From Polynucleobacter alcilacus (GTDB lineage: Bacteria > Pseudomonadota > Gammaproteobacteria > Burkholderiales > Burkholderiaceae): a DNA stretch of 64,000 bases. Under the pieces are notes generated by a model. That model was not told the origin of the DNA. It ran no database searches and saw nothing but the letters and a program-made list of their open reading frames with translations. Location: the NCBI RefSeq assembly GCF_018881545.1, contig NZ_JACVQD010000001.1:1828776-1892775 (forward strand), in the 5' to 3' direction. The position numbers and the translations under genes are program-made. Positions 1 through 8,588 of this stretch are shown in pieces (position 1 is the stretch's first letter; each line of letters opens with the position of its first letter).

Positions 1-622
1 CGGTGGTAAATCTAGCTTGGTCAATTTATTGCCACGCTTCTATAAACCGACTAGCGGTCATATTTTCTTAGACGACATTCCACTGGAAGATATCGTGTTG
101 GCGGATGTCAGAAGGCAAATTGCTTTTGTAAGTCAGGATGTCATTCTATTTAACGACACCATAGCAGCGAACGTGGCTTATGGCGCATTAGGTCAAGAAG
201 GAATTGACCGCGGACGCGTGATGGAAGCGCTCGAAGCCGCTAATCTGAGCGCCTTGATTCAGGAGTTACCAGAAGGCATTGACTCGATGATTGGCGATAA
301 CGGCAATCGCCTATCTGGTGGCCAGCGCCAGCGCTTGGCAATCGCGCGGGCAATTTATAAAAATGCCCCAATTCTGATATTGGATGAGGCTACTTCAGCT
401 TTGGATTCTGAATCAGAGCGTCAGGTTCAGGATGCTTTAGACAAGCTGATGGCTGGCAGGACCACTTTGGTGATTGCACATCGACTATCAACTATTGAAC
501 ATGCGGATCGCATTGTGGTTCTGGAGCATGGCCAGATCGTTGAAAATGGCTCTCATGAGGATTTAATTCAGCAAGACGGTCTTTATGCGAATCTACATCG
601 CATTCAGTTCTCAAACGACTAG
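1..622 (+). CDS. msbA: MsbA-type lipid A ABC exporter, C-terminal part (partial at left edge)
   Basis: The frame is open from base 2 and begins inside the Walker A loop (GGKSS visible), so the transmembrane half and part of the ATPase lie outside the window. What remains is a nucleotide-binding domain: Q-loop (FVSQDVILF), ABC signature LSGGQRQR, Walker [13 protein letters not shown] and H-loop VIAHRLST, in normal order and spacing. The sequence resembles MsbA, the homodimeric inner-membrane flippase that moves lipid A-core across the membrane with ATP. The gene ends 11 bases from the convergent rng. Other lipid or peptide exporters of the same ABC family cannot be excluded from this half alone. 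Confidence 0.85.
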   Translation, partial: GGKSSLVNLLPRFYKPTSGHIFLDDIPLEDIVLADVRRQIAFVSQDVILFNDTIAANVAYGALGQEGIDRGRVMEALEAANLSALIQELPEGIDSMIGDNGNRLSGGQRQRLAIARAIYKNAPILILDEATSALDSESERQVQDALDKLMAGRTTLVIAHRLSTIEHADRIVVLEHGQIVENGSHEDLIQQDGLYANLHRIQFSND

Positions 623-633
623 GAATATATTCA

Positions 634-2097
634 TTAACTAAGAACGATGTCGTATTGCTCTTGGCGAAAACTGCCTTCCGCTTGAAGGGTAATTGGCTTA
701 CCAATGAAATCCCCCAGCTGGGCTAAGAATTGATTCTCTTCCTCTAGAAATAAATCGATCACATCTGGCGCTGCCACGATTCTGAACTCACGAGGATTAA
801 ATTGACGATGTTCGCGCACGATTTCACGCAAGATTTCGTAACAAATGGTTTGAGCAGTTTTGATCTCGCCTTTACCCATACAGGTTGCACAGGGTTCGCA
901 AGTGATGTGGGCTAGGGATTCGCGCGTCCGCTTACGGGTCATTTCTATCAAACCTAAGGCAGAAAACTCACTCAACGAAGTACGGGCGTGATCTCGTTCC
1001 AGGTTGCGCTTTAATTCATGTAAAACCGCTTCTTGATGATCCTTACTAAGCATGTCAATGAAGTCAATAATGATGATGCCGCCCAGATTCCGTAAACGGA
1101 GTTGACGAGCAATCGCTTGAGCTGCTTCTAAATTAGTTTTAAAGACGGTGTCATCTAAATTACGTGCACCAACATAACTACCCGTATTGACATCAATCGT
1201 TGTCATGGATTCGGTCTGGTCAATCATGAGATAACCACCCGACTTTAAGTCCACGCGACGACCTAATGCTTTGTTAATTTCTGCATCAACCTCAAATAGG
1301 TCAAAAAGGGCACGTTCACCTCGGTGTAGGGTGAGTTTGCCGAGGAGATTGGGCATATACAGATTGGTGAAGGCCTTGAGTTTTTCAAAATTCTCTGCAG
1401 AATCCACTCGTATTTGGGTGGTTTCTTCACCAGCAAGATCACGCAATACTCGCTCGGCAAGACTGAGATCTTGATAGAGCAGGCTTGGTGCTGCTTTTTG
1501 CTTCGTAGCTTCACGGATATTTTCCCAGGTAGTTCGCAGATAGCGCATATCGTGTTGCAATTCGGTATCGCTTGCTTCCTGGGCGCTAGTGCGAACAATG
1601 ATTCCGCCTTTTTCATCTACGGCCATGAGGCTGGCAAGACGAGCCTTGATAGCTTCACGTTCTTCTGGTTGATCAATTCTTTGGGAGACGCCAATATATT
1701 TTTCAGTTGCTGCGTCGCTGCCTGCTGGAGGTAGGTAAACCAAATTACGTCCAGCAATACTCAGTTGAGCTGTTAAGCGAGCACCCTTGGTTCCGAGAGG
1801 ATCTTTTAATACTTGGACTAGCAGTGTTTGTCCCTCAAACAGCAATTTTTCAATTTGAGCTTGAGGATTATTTTGGACAATGTCGGCAACATGCATAAAG
1901 GCAGTGCGCTCAAGGCCAATTTCAATAAAGGCAGATTGCATCCCAGGTAAAACACGCACGACTTTGGCTAGATAAATATTGCCTACGATGCCCCGTTGCC
2001 GAGTGCGCTCAATTTGCAGTTCTTGAACTGCGCCTTGCTGAATTAAGGCAACCCTAGTTTCTTGAGGGGTGATATTGATGAGGATTTCTTCATTCAT
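634..2097 (-). CDS. rng: Ribonuclease G
   Basis: Endoribonuclease of the RNase E/G family that matures the 16S rRNA 5' end and cleaves mRNAs at single-stranded AU-rich sites. The 487-residue length fits RNase G rather than the much longer RNase E. An S1-like RNA-binding domain lies at about residues 35-120. The metal-binding catalytic aspartates are visible as D302 in TTIDVNTGSYVG and D345 in IIIIDFIDM. The zinc-link CPTC-type motif appears as C403-x-x-C406 followed by MGKG. The ATG overlaps the maf stop by 4 nt, which suggests translational coupling at the end of a long minus-strand operon. Confidence 0.95.
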   Translation of the reverse strand: MNEEILINITPQETRVALIQQGAVQELQIERTRQRGIVGNIYLAKVVRVLPGMQSAFIEIGLERTAFMHVADIVQNNPQAQIEKLLFEGQTLLVQVLKDPLGTKGARLTAQLSIAGRNLVYLPPAGSDAATEKYIGVSQRIDQPEEREAIKARLASLMAVDEKGGIIVRTSAQEASDTELQHDMRYLRTTWENIREATKQKAAPSLLYQDLSLAERVLRDLAGEETTQIRVDSAENFEKLKAFTNLYMPNLLGKLTLHRGERALFDLFEVDAEINKALGRRVDLKSGGYLMIDQTESMTTIDVNTGSYVGARNLDDTVFKTNLEAAQAIARQLRLRNLGGIIIIDFIDMLSKDHQEAVLHELKRNLERDHARTSLSEFSALGLIEMTRKRTRESLAHITCEPCATCMGKGEIKTAQTICYEILREIVREHRQFNPREFRIVAAPDVIDLFLEEENQFLAQLGDFIGKPITLQAEGSFRQEQYDIVLS

Positions 2098-2717
2098 ATA
2101 CGGGTAACTTGGGCGCGATCAAGAAGTTGAGCTGTTTCGTAAATGGGTAAGCCCATGATACCGCTATAGCTTCCAGTAATCGAGGGAATAAAGACGCCGC
2201 CCAGACCTTGAATGCCATAGGCTCCTGCTTTACCAAAGGGCTCCCTGCTGGCGATATAGGCGTCAATCTGCTCTTGACTTAAGTCAGTAAATTGCACTGT
2301 TGAAATCTGTAGAAGGCAAAGTGGTTTTTCTGTTGGGGTAATAGTTATAGCAACTGCAGTGAGTACTTCATGGACTTTGCCGCTCAGCATAGTCAAAATT
2401 CGAGCAGCATCCAGTGCATCGGTAGGTTTACCTAAAATTTCACCATCAATCTGCTTGGGTAAGCTGACGGTAGTGTCTGCGCATAAGATGGGAGCCCATG
2501 GTAATTGACCCTGTTGCCAACGTTTTAAAGCGGCAGCACTCTTGGCTAGGGTGACGCGCTCAACATAAGTGCGCGCCTTTTCCTGAGGAAGCGGAATTTC
2601 GATACTTTCACTATCTTCATCAGGTAATGGCGCCAGCATTTCAAAGGACACCCCCATTTGCATGAGGATTTCTTGACGGCGAGGACTTTGCGAGGCGAGA
2701 TAAATAAAAGAATTCAC
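2094..2717 (-). CDS. maf: Maf family nucleotide pyrophosphatase
   Basis: Maf/YhdE-type nucleoside triphosphate pyrophosphatase, thought to remove non-canonical or excess nucleotides; historically called a septum formation inhibitor. It shows the N-terminal signature LASQSPRRQEIL, the catalytic ILCADTTV segment, and the C-terminal KAGAYGIQGLGG stretch. The chosen start is a GTG giving VNSFIYLASQSPRR (207 aa). A second GTG 12 nt upstream, overlapping the rlmH stop, is also possible. Longer in-frame extensions run inside rlmH and are not family-like. It overlaps rng by 4 nt. Whether it prefers dTTP/UTP (YhdE type) or modified bases (YceF type) cannot be told from sequence alone. Confidence 0.9.
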   Translation of the reverse strand: MNSFIYLASQSPRRQEILMQMGVSFEMLAPLPDEDSESIEIPLPQEKARTYVERVTLAKSAAALKRWQQGQLPWAPILCADTTVSLPKQIDGEILGKPTDALDAARILTMLSGKVHEVLTAVAITITPTEKPLCLLQISTVQFTDLSQEQIDAYIASREPFGKAGAYGIQGLGGVFIPSITGSYSGIMGLPIYETAQLLDRAQVTRI

Positions 2718-2721
2718 AATA

Positions 2722-3165
2722 TTACTCACGATGGTAGGGGTGTCCCTGGAGAATCGTCCAGGCCCGATAGAGTTGTTCGACCAGTAGAACCCTAGCCATT
2801 GCATGGGGTAGGGTCAGACTAGACAAGCGCCATAGGGCTTGTGCATTCGCCTTAAGACTGAGGTCTAAGCCATCCGCGCCACCAATTAAAAAAGTAATAT
2901 CAACACCTTCTTGGCGCCAAGAGGCCAGTTGCGTTGCGAGGTTTTGAGTAGTTTGATCTTTGCCGCGTTCATCCAATGCAATCACACTTGACCCCTTAGG
3001 AATGGACGCCGCTATCTTAATGGCTTCTTTGGCTGGAGTGAGATCGGGTTTGATTTCTTTGATTTCAATACTGCAGTCTGCAGGCATGCGCTTGACATAA
3101 TCCTGGGTTGCTGTAGCAACCCAATCTGGCATTTTATGTCCAACGGAAACAATCGTTAAGCGCAT
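2722..3165 (-). CDS. rlmH: 23S rRNA (pseudouridine1915-N3)-methyltransferase RlmH
   Basis: SPOUT-class methyltransferase that modifies pseudouridine 1915 in helix 69 of 23S rRNA on assembled 70S ribosomes. The 147-residue protein has the complete family layout: ALDERGK near residue 63, the SAM-binding knot FLIGGADGL, and the C-terminal block LPHAMARVLLVEQLYRAW ending in GHPYHRE. It lies directly downstream of rsfS, an arrangement conserved in many proteobacteria, and upstream of maf. The gap to rsfS is about 33 nt, so co-transcription is likely. Confidence 0.96.
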   Translation of the reverse strand: MRLTIVSVGHKMPDWVATATQDYVKRMPADCSIEIKEIKPDLTPAKEAIKIAASIPKGSSVIALDERGKDQTTQNLATQLASWRQEGVDITFLIGGADGLDLSLKANAQALWRLSSLTLPHAMARVLLVEQLYRAWTILQGHPYHRE

Positions 3166-3198
3166 TGGTAATCGCTTGAAATAAATGGCGAGAAGAAT

Positions 3199-3588
3199 TT
3201 ACTCGTCGTCTTCGGAATCGCTGGCTTTTACGAGACCTTTGCTACCCGCCAATTTCACGCGTACGGGCTTAGCACCCCACATGCCCTCTAATTGGTAATA
3301 AGAGCGCAGCATGGGTTGCAGGATGTGAACCACGACATCACCGCAATCTACCAACACCCATTCGCCGGTTTCTAATCCTTCAATCGAAATGACTTCACCG
3401 CCTTTAGCGTTGACATCTTCTTTGACAGACATTGCAAGAGAGCGCGTTTGACGATTGCTTGATCCAGTGGCAATGATCACGCGATCAAATAGTTCACTGA
3501 GTTTCGTGGTGTCATAGACACGAATATCTTGCGCTTTAACATCTTCCAGGGCATCAATGATGACGCGTTGTAATTTACGTAAGTCCAT
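3199..3588 (-). CDS. rsfS: Ribosomal silencing factor RsfS
   Basis: Iojap/RsfS family protein that binds ribosomal protein uL14 and blocks subunit joining in stationary phase or starvation. The ATG at 3588 gives MDLRKLQRVIIDALEDVKAQ, the usual family N terminus (129 aa). A longer reading frame upstream has no family-like sequence and overlaps the end of nadD, so it was not used. Conserved segments include IIATGSSNRQTRSLA and EGLETGEWVLVDCGDVVVHI. The acidic tail (SEDDE) is typical of beta-proteobacterial members. It sits between nadD and rlmH in the classic nadD-rsfS-rlmH order. Confidence 0.96.
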   Translation of the reverse strand: MDLRKLQRVIIDALEDVKAQDIRVYDTTKLSELFDRVIIATGSSNRQTRSLAMSVKEDVNAKGGEVISIEGLETGEWVLVDCGDVVVHILQPMLRSYYQLEGMWGAKPVRVKLAGSKGLVKASDSEDDE

Positions 3589-3634
3589 GGTTTCTCGATA
3601 ATCTTTTCTAGTATTTAGGGTGATCTTAGCTTGA

Positions 3635-4324
3635 TTACTGATACAAGCCCAGATTAGTAATGATTTGTAGGGTATGTGAGGGAATTTGCTCGGAGGCAAT
3701 TTCACTCCGGGAGGATGTTTTTAAGCGAATGCGTAGCTCAGTTGAGGAAAGGTCGACGGACAAACCCTCATCAATATAGATGAGGCCAGCCGGGGTATTT
3801 TCAAGAGCAAGTGGCTCTTGAATTTGATGTGATGCTAGTAATTCGTTGATTTCAGGGCTCATCTCGGAGTTCAAGTCATAATTTGGTCGACTCGCCACTG
3901 CAAAGTTCATGTATTGAAATAAATCGCGCCAAGAATTCCAACTTGGAAGATGCATGAGGGAGTCTGCACCCGTTAACCAAATTAAACTCGCTTGAGGACC
4001 GAAACGCTCTCTAAGTGTCTTGGCGGTATCGATACTATAGCTTGGCCCCGAGCGTTCAATCTCGATACGATCAATGCTCACTTGGGTGGGGATCTGAAGA
4101 TACAGAAGCGCCCTTGCTAAATCAATTCCCGCTGCCTCAGTGAGTTGAAAGCGAATTTCTGCTGGGGTAATAGCGGAACCTTTTTGCCATGGCTCGCCAC
4201 TAGGAATAAGAAGTAGTTCATCTAAGTGCAATATTTTGGCAAAATGACTCGCCAGTCTTAAGTGACCGATATGGGGTGGATCAAAGGTCCCCCCTAAAAT
4301 GCCAATTTTCTTTAGAGCGCTCAA
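3635..4324 (-). CDS. nadD: Nicotinate-nucleotide adenylyltransferase
   Basis: Transfers AMP from ATP to nicotinate mononucleotide to form deamido-NAD, an essential NAD biosynthesis step. The nucleotidyltransferase loop [11 protein letters not shown] is at the N terminus and the SSTELR motif, the family's ISSTxxR signature, is near the C terminus. There is no ATG. A TTG at 4324 overlaps the hemF stop (TTGA), and another TTG at 4333 gives three more residues; neither has a clear Shine-Dalgarno. Reading probably depends on coupling to hemF translation. The start is therefore uncertain by 9 nt. Confidence 0.92.
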   Translation of the reverse strand: MSALKKIGILGGTFDPPHIGHLRLASHFAKILHLDELLLIPSGEPWQKGSAITPAEIRFQLTEAAGIDLARALLYLQIPTQVSIDRIEIERSGPSYSIDTAKTLRERFGPQASLIWLTGADSLMHLPSWNSWRDLFQYMNFAVASRPNYDLNSEMSPEINELLASHQIQEPLALENTPAGLIYIDEGLSVDLSSTELRIRLKTSSRSEIASEQIPSHTLQIITNLGLYQ

Positions 4325-5262
4325 GCTAACCAATCACGAGGTTTGAGATAGTGGTCGTATAACTTAGCCTCAGGGGTACCTGGCTTAGGCTGCCAGTTGT
4401 ACCACCACTGCACTACTGGCGGCATAGACATCAAGATCGATTCAGTACGTCCACCAGAATGTAAGCCAAAAATAGTGCCGCGATCAAAGATGAGGTTGTA
4501 TTCAACATAACGGCCCCGACGATATTCTTGGAATGATTTTTCTTCAGATGTGAAAGCATCTTGATAGCGACGTTGCACGATTGGCAGATAAGCATTAATA
4601 AAGGCGTCACCGACAGCACGAGTCATAGCAAAGCTTTTCTCAAATCCCAGCTCATTAAAGTCGTCAAAGAATACGCCACCAATCCCGCGAGGCTCTTCAC
4701 GATGCTTGAGGTAGAAATACTCATCACACCATTTTTTAAAGCGGGGGTAGAGTTCCTCACCAAACGGATCTAAGGCATCTTTAGCAGTTTGATGAAAATG
4801 GGTACAGTCTTCATCTACACCGTAATATGGAGTGAGGTCAAAGCCACCACCAAACCACCAGACTGGTTCTTTATCTGGTGCTTGTGCAATAAAGCAGCGC
4901 ACGTTCATATGGGTAGTGGGAACTTTGGGATTATTCGGATGGAATACCAAGGAAACACCAATAGCCTCAAAACTACGTCCTGCAACTTCAGGACGATGAT
5001 GGGATGCTGAAGGTGGCATCTGATCGCCACGCACATGTGAAAAACCTACCCCACCTTTTTCTAGAATATTCCCGCCATCGAGTATGCAAGTACGACCGTA
5101 GCCTTTAAGTTTGCTATCTTCCGGTTTGCTCCACTCATCAACCACAAAGGCTTTACCATCAAGCGCACTCATAGCGGTAGTGATGCGGTCTTGCAGCCCT
5201 AAGAAATAATCCTTTAGGACCGCTATATCAATTTGGGCGATTTGAGTAGGTTGTATGGACAA
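4321..5262 (-). CDS. hemF: Oxygen-dependent coproporphyrinogen III oxidase
   Basis: Aerobic coproporphyrinogen III oxidase, converting coproporphyrinogen III to protoporphyrinogen IX in heme synthesis. The 313-residue length fits the family. Hallmarks are [41 protein letters not shown] and [16 protein letters not shown]. It lies between purD and nadD on the minus strand, 28 nt from purD. The oxygen-requiring enzyme fits an aerobic lifestyle; a radical-SAM hemN is not seen in the window. Two further heme genes, hemC and hemD, are found far away at 41-43 kb. Confidence 0.97.
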   Translation of the reverse strand: MSIQPTQIAQIDIAVLKDYFLGLQDRITTAMSALDGKAFVVDEWSKPEDSKLKGYGRTCILDGGNILEKGGVGFSHVRGDQMPPSASHHRPEVAGRSFEAIGVSLVFHPNNPKVPTTHMNVRCFIAQAPDKEPVWWFGGGFDLTPYYGVDEDCTHFHQTAKDALDPFGEELYPRFKKWCDEYFYLKHREEPRGIGGVFFDDFNELGFEKSFAMTRAVGDAFINAYLPIVQRRYQDAFTSEEKSFQEYRRGRYVEYNLIFDRGTIFGLHSGGRTESILMSMPPVVQWWYNWQPKPGTPEAKLYDHYLKPRDWLA

Positions 5263-5290
5263 GGGATAACTTTATTTTATTAAGTGGAAT

Positions 5291-6568
5291 TTATTTAATG
5301 GCACGGTAGCCGATATCTTTGCGATATTGCATGCCATCAAATTGAATTTTGCTAATTGACTCGTAAGCCTTTTGTTGGGCGCCACGAACCGTATCCGCAA
5401 GACCAACAACACACATGACACGACCGCCAGAGGTTATTACTTTGCCATCTTGTAATTGAGTACCTGCGTGGAAAGTGATTTGATCTTCAGTATCAGCCGG
5501 AATGCCAGTAATCACATCACCATTGCGAGGGGTATCGGGATAATTGTGAGCAGCCAGTACGACGCCTAAGGCGGTACGACGGTCCCAGCTAAGCTCTACC
5601 TCGTTCAGTTTTCCATCTACTGCGTGATCAAGGGCATTCACAAGATCACTGCGTAAGCGTGCCATGATGGGTTGAGTTTCTGGGTCGCCCATGCGGCAAT
5701 TAAATTCCAAGGTTTTAATCTTGCCATCTGGTGAAATCATCAGACCGGCATATAAGAAACCTGTGTAAGGAATACCATCAGCTTCCATTCCTCTGACTGT
5801 AGGCATGATGACTTCACGTAATGCCCTGGCATGGATTTCTGGAGTAACTACTGGGGCAGGGGAGTAGGCGCCCATGCCGCCAGTATTCGGACCTTGATCT
5901 GCATCGAGCAAACGTTTGTGGTCTTGGCTGGTTGCCAAGGCAAGAACATTTTTTCCATCAACCAGCACAATAAAACTGGCTTCTTCACCGGTCAGGAATT
6001 CTTCAATGACCACGCGTGCACCAGCATTACCGAATTTGTTATCTGCCAACATCATGTCAACGGCAGCATGGGCTTCCTCTAGAGTCATGGCAACCACAAC
6101 ACCTTTACCTGCAGCAAGGCCATCGGCTTTAATCACGATAGGTGCGCCTTTGTCATCAATATAGGCGTGAGCCTCTAAAGCATTGGAGAAAGTTTGGTAG
6201 TCCGCAGTCGGAATACCATGACGTTTCATAAATGCTTTGGAAAAGTCTTTTGAGGACTCTAGTTGCGCAGCCAGTTGCGTTGGGCCAAAAATACGCAGGC
6301 CATGATTACGAAATACATCCACAATGCCAGCCGCTAATGGCGCTTCGGGACCAACAATGGTCAGATGAATCTTCTCCCGTTTAGCGAAATCCGCTAGATC
6401 TTGTAAGTCAGTAATCGGCAGATTCTCAATTCCGGCAGTAACTTGCTTGGCAGTAGCTGTGCCGCCATTACCAGGCGCGACAAAGACAGTTTGCACTTGT
6501 GGTGATTGAGCAAGCTTCCAGGCTAATGCATGCTCACGACCGCCAGATCCAATCAGAAGAATTTTCAT
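5291..6568 (-). CDS. purD: Phosphoribosylamine-glycine ligase
   Basis: GAR synthetase, second step of de novo purine synthesis, joining phosphoribosylamine and glycine with ATP. The 425-residue ATP-grasp enzyme starts MKILLIGSGGREHALAWKL. Visible motifs are APGNGGTAT, the ATP-grasp segment IKADGLAAGKGVVVA, the signature FNCRMGDPETQ, and TGFLYAGLM. All expected domains (N, A, B, C) are represented and nothing is truncated. It follows yebC by 21 nt and precedes hemF, so it probably belongs to the same minus-strand transcription unit. Confidence 0.98.
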   Translation of the reverse strand: MKILLIGSGGREHALAWKLAQSPQVQTVFVAPGNGGTATAKQVTAGIENLPITDLQDLADFAKREKIHLTIVGPEAPLAAGIVDVFRNHGLRIFGPTQLAAQLESSKDFSKAFMKRHGIPTADYQTFSNALEAHAYIDDKGAPIVIKADGLAAGKGVVVAMTLEEAHAAVDMMLADNKFGNAGARVVIEEFLTGEEASFIVLVDGKNVLALATSQDHKRLLDADQGPNTGGMGAYSPAPVVTPEIHARALREVIMPTVRGMEADGIPYTGFLYAGLMISPDGKIKTLEFNCRMGDPETQPIMARLRSDLVNALDHAVDGKLNEVELSWDRRTALGVVLAAHNYPDTPRNGDVITGIPADTEDQITFHAGTQLQDGKVITSGGRVMCVVGLADTVRGAQQKAYESISKIQFDGMQYRKDIGYRAIK

Positions 6569-6589
6569 AGTAGAAGAAGTAATCAGGGT

Positions 6590-7309
6590 TTAAAGAGCTG
6601 CGTTGGTAAATACTTCTTGAACGTCATCAAGGTTTTCAAGAGCATCTAAAAGTTTCTGCATGCTTTCTGCTTGATCACCTTCGAGTGTAATTTCTGTTTC
6701 AGGGCGCATTGCTACAGTAGCTAATTCCGCCTTCATTCCTGCTTTGCTAATAGCATCTTGTACTTTGGTGAAATCTGGCACGGGAGTCAATACCTCAAAT
6801 GAGCCATCATCATGGGTGATGACATCTTCAGCGCCTGAATCTAATGCAACTTCCATGAGTTGATCTTCGCTTGTGCCAGGTGCAAAAAGCATTTGGCCAC
6901 AATGCTTGAACAGGAAAGCAACAGAACCTTCAGCTCCCATATTGCCGCCATTCTTATTAAAAGCATGACGAACTTCTGCTACGGTACGCGTACGGTTATC
7001 AGTGAGGCAGTCCACAATAATGGCGGCACCATTCATGCCATAGCCTTCATAACGGATCTCTTCATAGTTCACACCTTCAAGCGAGCCAGTGCCTCGCTGA
7101 ATAGCGCGTTGCACGTTGTCATTGGGCATATTAGAGTCTTTAGCTTTGTCGATAGCTAAGCGCAAGCGGGGATTCGTAGCAATATCTCCACCACCTAATT
7201 TGGCAGCAACAGTAATTTCTTTAATCAGTTTGGTCCAAATCTTGCCGCGTTTTTCGTCTTGACGACCTTTGCGGTGCTGAATATTGGCCCATTTCGAGTG
7301 GCCGGCCAT
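6590..7309 (-). CDS. yebC: YebC/TACO1 family protein
   Basis: Member of the YebC/PmpR family, 239 residues, with the canonical start [22 protein letters not shown]. Members were long annotated as transcriptional regulators (PmpR of Pseudomonas). More recent work links YebC and mitochondrial TACO1 to translation through proline-rich stalls. The three-domain fold is consistent with the visible blocks [20 protein letters not shown] and the acidic C-terminal region ending DDVQEVFTN. It is probably the first gene of the minus-strand operon running to rng, with a strong inverted repeat 25-57 nt upstream of its start. Confidence 0.95.
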   Translation of the reverse strand: MAGHSKWANIQHRKGRQDEKRGKIWTKLIKEITVAAKLGGGDIATNPRLRLAIDKAKDSNMPNDNVQRAIQRGTGSLEGVNYEEIRYEGYGMNGAAIIVDCLTDNRTRTVAEVRHAFNKNGGNMGAEGSVAFLFKHCGQMLFAPGTSEDQLMEVALDSGAEDVITHDDGSFEVLTPVPDFTKVQDAISKAGMKAELATVAMRPETEITLEGDQAESMQKLLDALENLDDVQEVFTNAAL

Positions 7310-7333
7310 ACGGGTAAGTCCTTTTAATAATTT

Positions 7334-7366
7334 GGCTAGAAGACCTCATTTTAAGGGCTTCTAGCC
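7334..7366. repeat. 9-bp inverted repeat upstream of yebC
   Basis: Arms ggctagaag (7334-7342) and cttctagcc (7358-7366) are perfect reverse complements with a 15-base loop. The element is in the yebC leader or promoter region on the minus strand. There is no adjacent T-run on either side, so it does not look like an ordinary intrinsic terminator. A leader hairpin or operator are both possible. Confidence 0.5.
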
Positions 7367-7461
7367 CCAAGGTAGGAAGTTACTAAGCTTTTTTTGTTAC
7401 ACTCTCATGTCTTAGCAGTAAGAAAATATCAATGTAAGCAGAATTTCCACTGCAAACACCT

Positions 7462-7546
7462 GCCTCGGTGATGGAATTGGTAGACGTGCCGGACTCAAAA
7501 TCCGGTGCCGCAAGGCGTGGCGGTTCGAGTCCGCCCCGAGGCACCA
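7462..7546 (+). tRNA. leuX: tRNA-Leu(CAA)
   Basis: An 85-base tRNA with the acceptor stem gcctcgg/ccgaggc, a D-arm beginning tgatggaattggtaga, the anticodon stem ccgga/tccgg around loop ctcaaaa (anticodon CAA, reading UUG), a long variable arm (tgccgcaaggcg) typical of class II leucine tRNAs, and a T-arm with ggttcgagtcc. The 3' CCA is encoded. It stands alone between yebC and the CysB-type gene. A weak stem with a short T-run follows the gene. Confidence 0.97.
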
Positions 7547-7584
7547 CTCAAAAGACACTTCAGTCCCTGAGTATTTTTACTGAC

Positions 7585-8526
7585 TTAAATTTCGTAAGAA
7601 TCCGATTCGTTGGACATTGCCTGCTCAACAATCTTCTTGGTTAGCGTTGGTGAGAAGAGTTCAATGAAGGTGTATACAAAGGAGCGTAGGTAAGCACCTT
7701 GTTTCACCCCAAGATGGGTAACATTATTGCCAAACAGATGACCCGCTTGAATCACTTTGAGATTACGGTCTCTGTCGGGGTCATAGGCATGGCCTGCAAC
7801 GATGCCGATACCCATGCCTGTTTCTACATAGGTTTTAATCACATCGGCATCAATTGCTTCCAGAATAATGTCTGGACTTAAGTTGCGCTGTGCAAATGCG
7901 GCATCAATTTTGCTGCGCCCAGCAAATGCTCTGTCATAAGTAATGATGGGGTACTTGGCAATTTCCTCTAAAGTCACGCTGGCTTGATTGAGAAGTGGAT
8001 GACTCAAGGGAACCATCACCACGTGCTGCCACTGATAGCCAGGTAGCGCCAGTACTCCAGGGGTATTAGCAATGCCTTCAGTGGCAATGGCGATATCTGC
8101 CCGATCATGAGTAAGTAACTCTGCAATTTGTCCGGGATTGCCTTGTTGAATGCTGACGCGCACCTTCGGAAAGCGCTTTGTGAATTCAGTAAGTACTTTT
8201 GGAAGCGCATAACGCGCTTGGGTATGTGTTGTCGCTATAACAAAGTTACCTTGATCTTGGCTGGCAAAATCTTTACCAACGCGTTTCAGTGTTTCGACTT
8301 CATCCAGAATGCGTTCAATGGAAAGAAGGATGCGTTTACCCGGCTCAGTGAGTGAGCGAATACGCTTGCCATGACGGCGGAAGATTTCAACACCCAATTC
8401 ATCTTCAAGCTCAATAATCGCTTTAGATACGCCTGGCTGAGAAGTGAATAAGGCCTTCGCAGCAGAGGTCAGATTAAAGTTTTGCCTTACGGCTTCACGC
8501 ACAAAGCGGAATTGATGAAGATTCAT
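7585..8526 (-). CDS. cysB: CysB family LysR-type regulator
   Basis: LysR-family transcription factor of 313 residues, closest in pattern to CysB/Cbl. The N-terminal winged helix (about residues 1-60: MNLHQFRFVREAVRQNFNLT, then the TSQPGVSKAI recognition region) and the substrate-binding domain with ATTHTQARYALP match CysB, which controls sulfate/thiosulfate uptake and cysteine synthesis in response to N-acetylserine. Target genes are not next to it; lptG lies upstream on the same strand. An inverted repeat sits 4 nt before the ATG and may be autoregulatory. Cbl would be the alternative name. Confidence 0.87.
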   Translation of the reverse strand: MNLHQFRFVREAVRQNFNLTSAAKALFTSQPGVSKAIIELEDELGVEIFRRHGKRIRSLTEPGKRILLSIERILDEVETLKRVGKDFASQDQGNFVIATTHTQARYALPKVLTEFTKRFPKVRVSIQQGNPGQIAELLTHDRADIAIATEGIANTPGVLALPGYQWQHVVMVPLSHPLLNQASVTLEEIAKYPIITYDRAFAGRSKIDAAFAQRNLSPDIILEAIDADVIKTYVETGMGIGIVAGHAYDPDRDRNLKVIQAGHLFGNNVTHLGVKQGAYLRSFVYTFIELFSPTLTKKIVEQAMSNESDSYEI

Positions 8527-8529
8527 ATG

Positions 8530-8565
8530 GATTCCTATCTATATATCTACAGAGATATAGGAATC
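8530..8565. repeat. Inverted repeat in the cysB leader
   Basis: Arms gattcctat (8530-8538) and ataggaatc (8557-8565) are perfect complements around an AT-rich, partly palindromic 18-base centre. The element lies between the lptG stop and the cysB ATG, only 4 nt from the start codon, so a hairpin there would cover the ribosome-binding region. It could equally be an operator for CysB itself, since LysR regulators often autoregulate. Confidence 0.5.
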
Positions 8566-8588
8566 AAATTCTAAATGAATTTTAGGTA

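Noticed and set aside
2094-2804. Longer maf protein with 29 extra N-terminal residues
   Set aside because: The extension lies inside rlmH and is not family-like; a GTG start at the conserved SxxPRR region fits better.
7334-7366. Terminator reading of the yebC-upstream inverted repeat
   Set aside because: There is no T-run next to either arm, and no gene ends nearby in the required direction.
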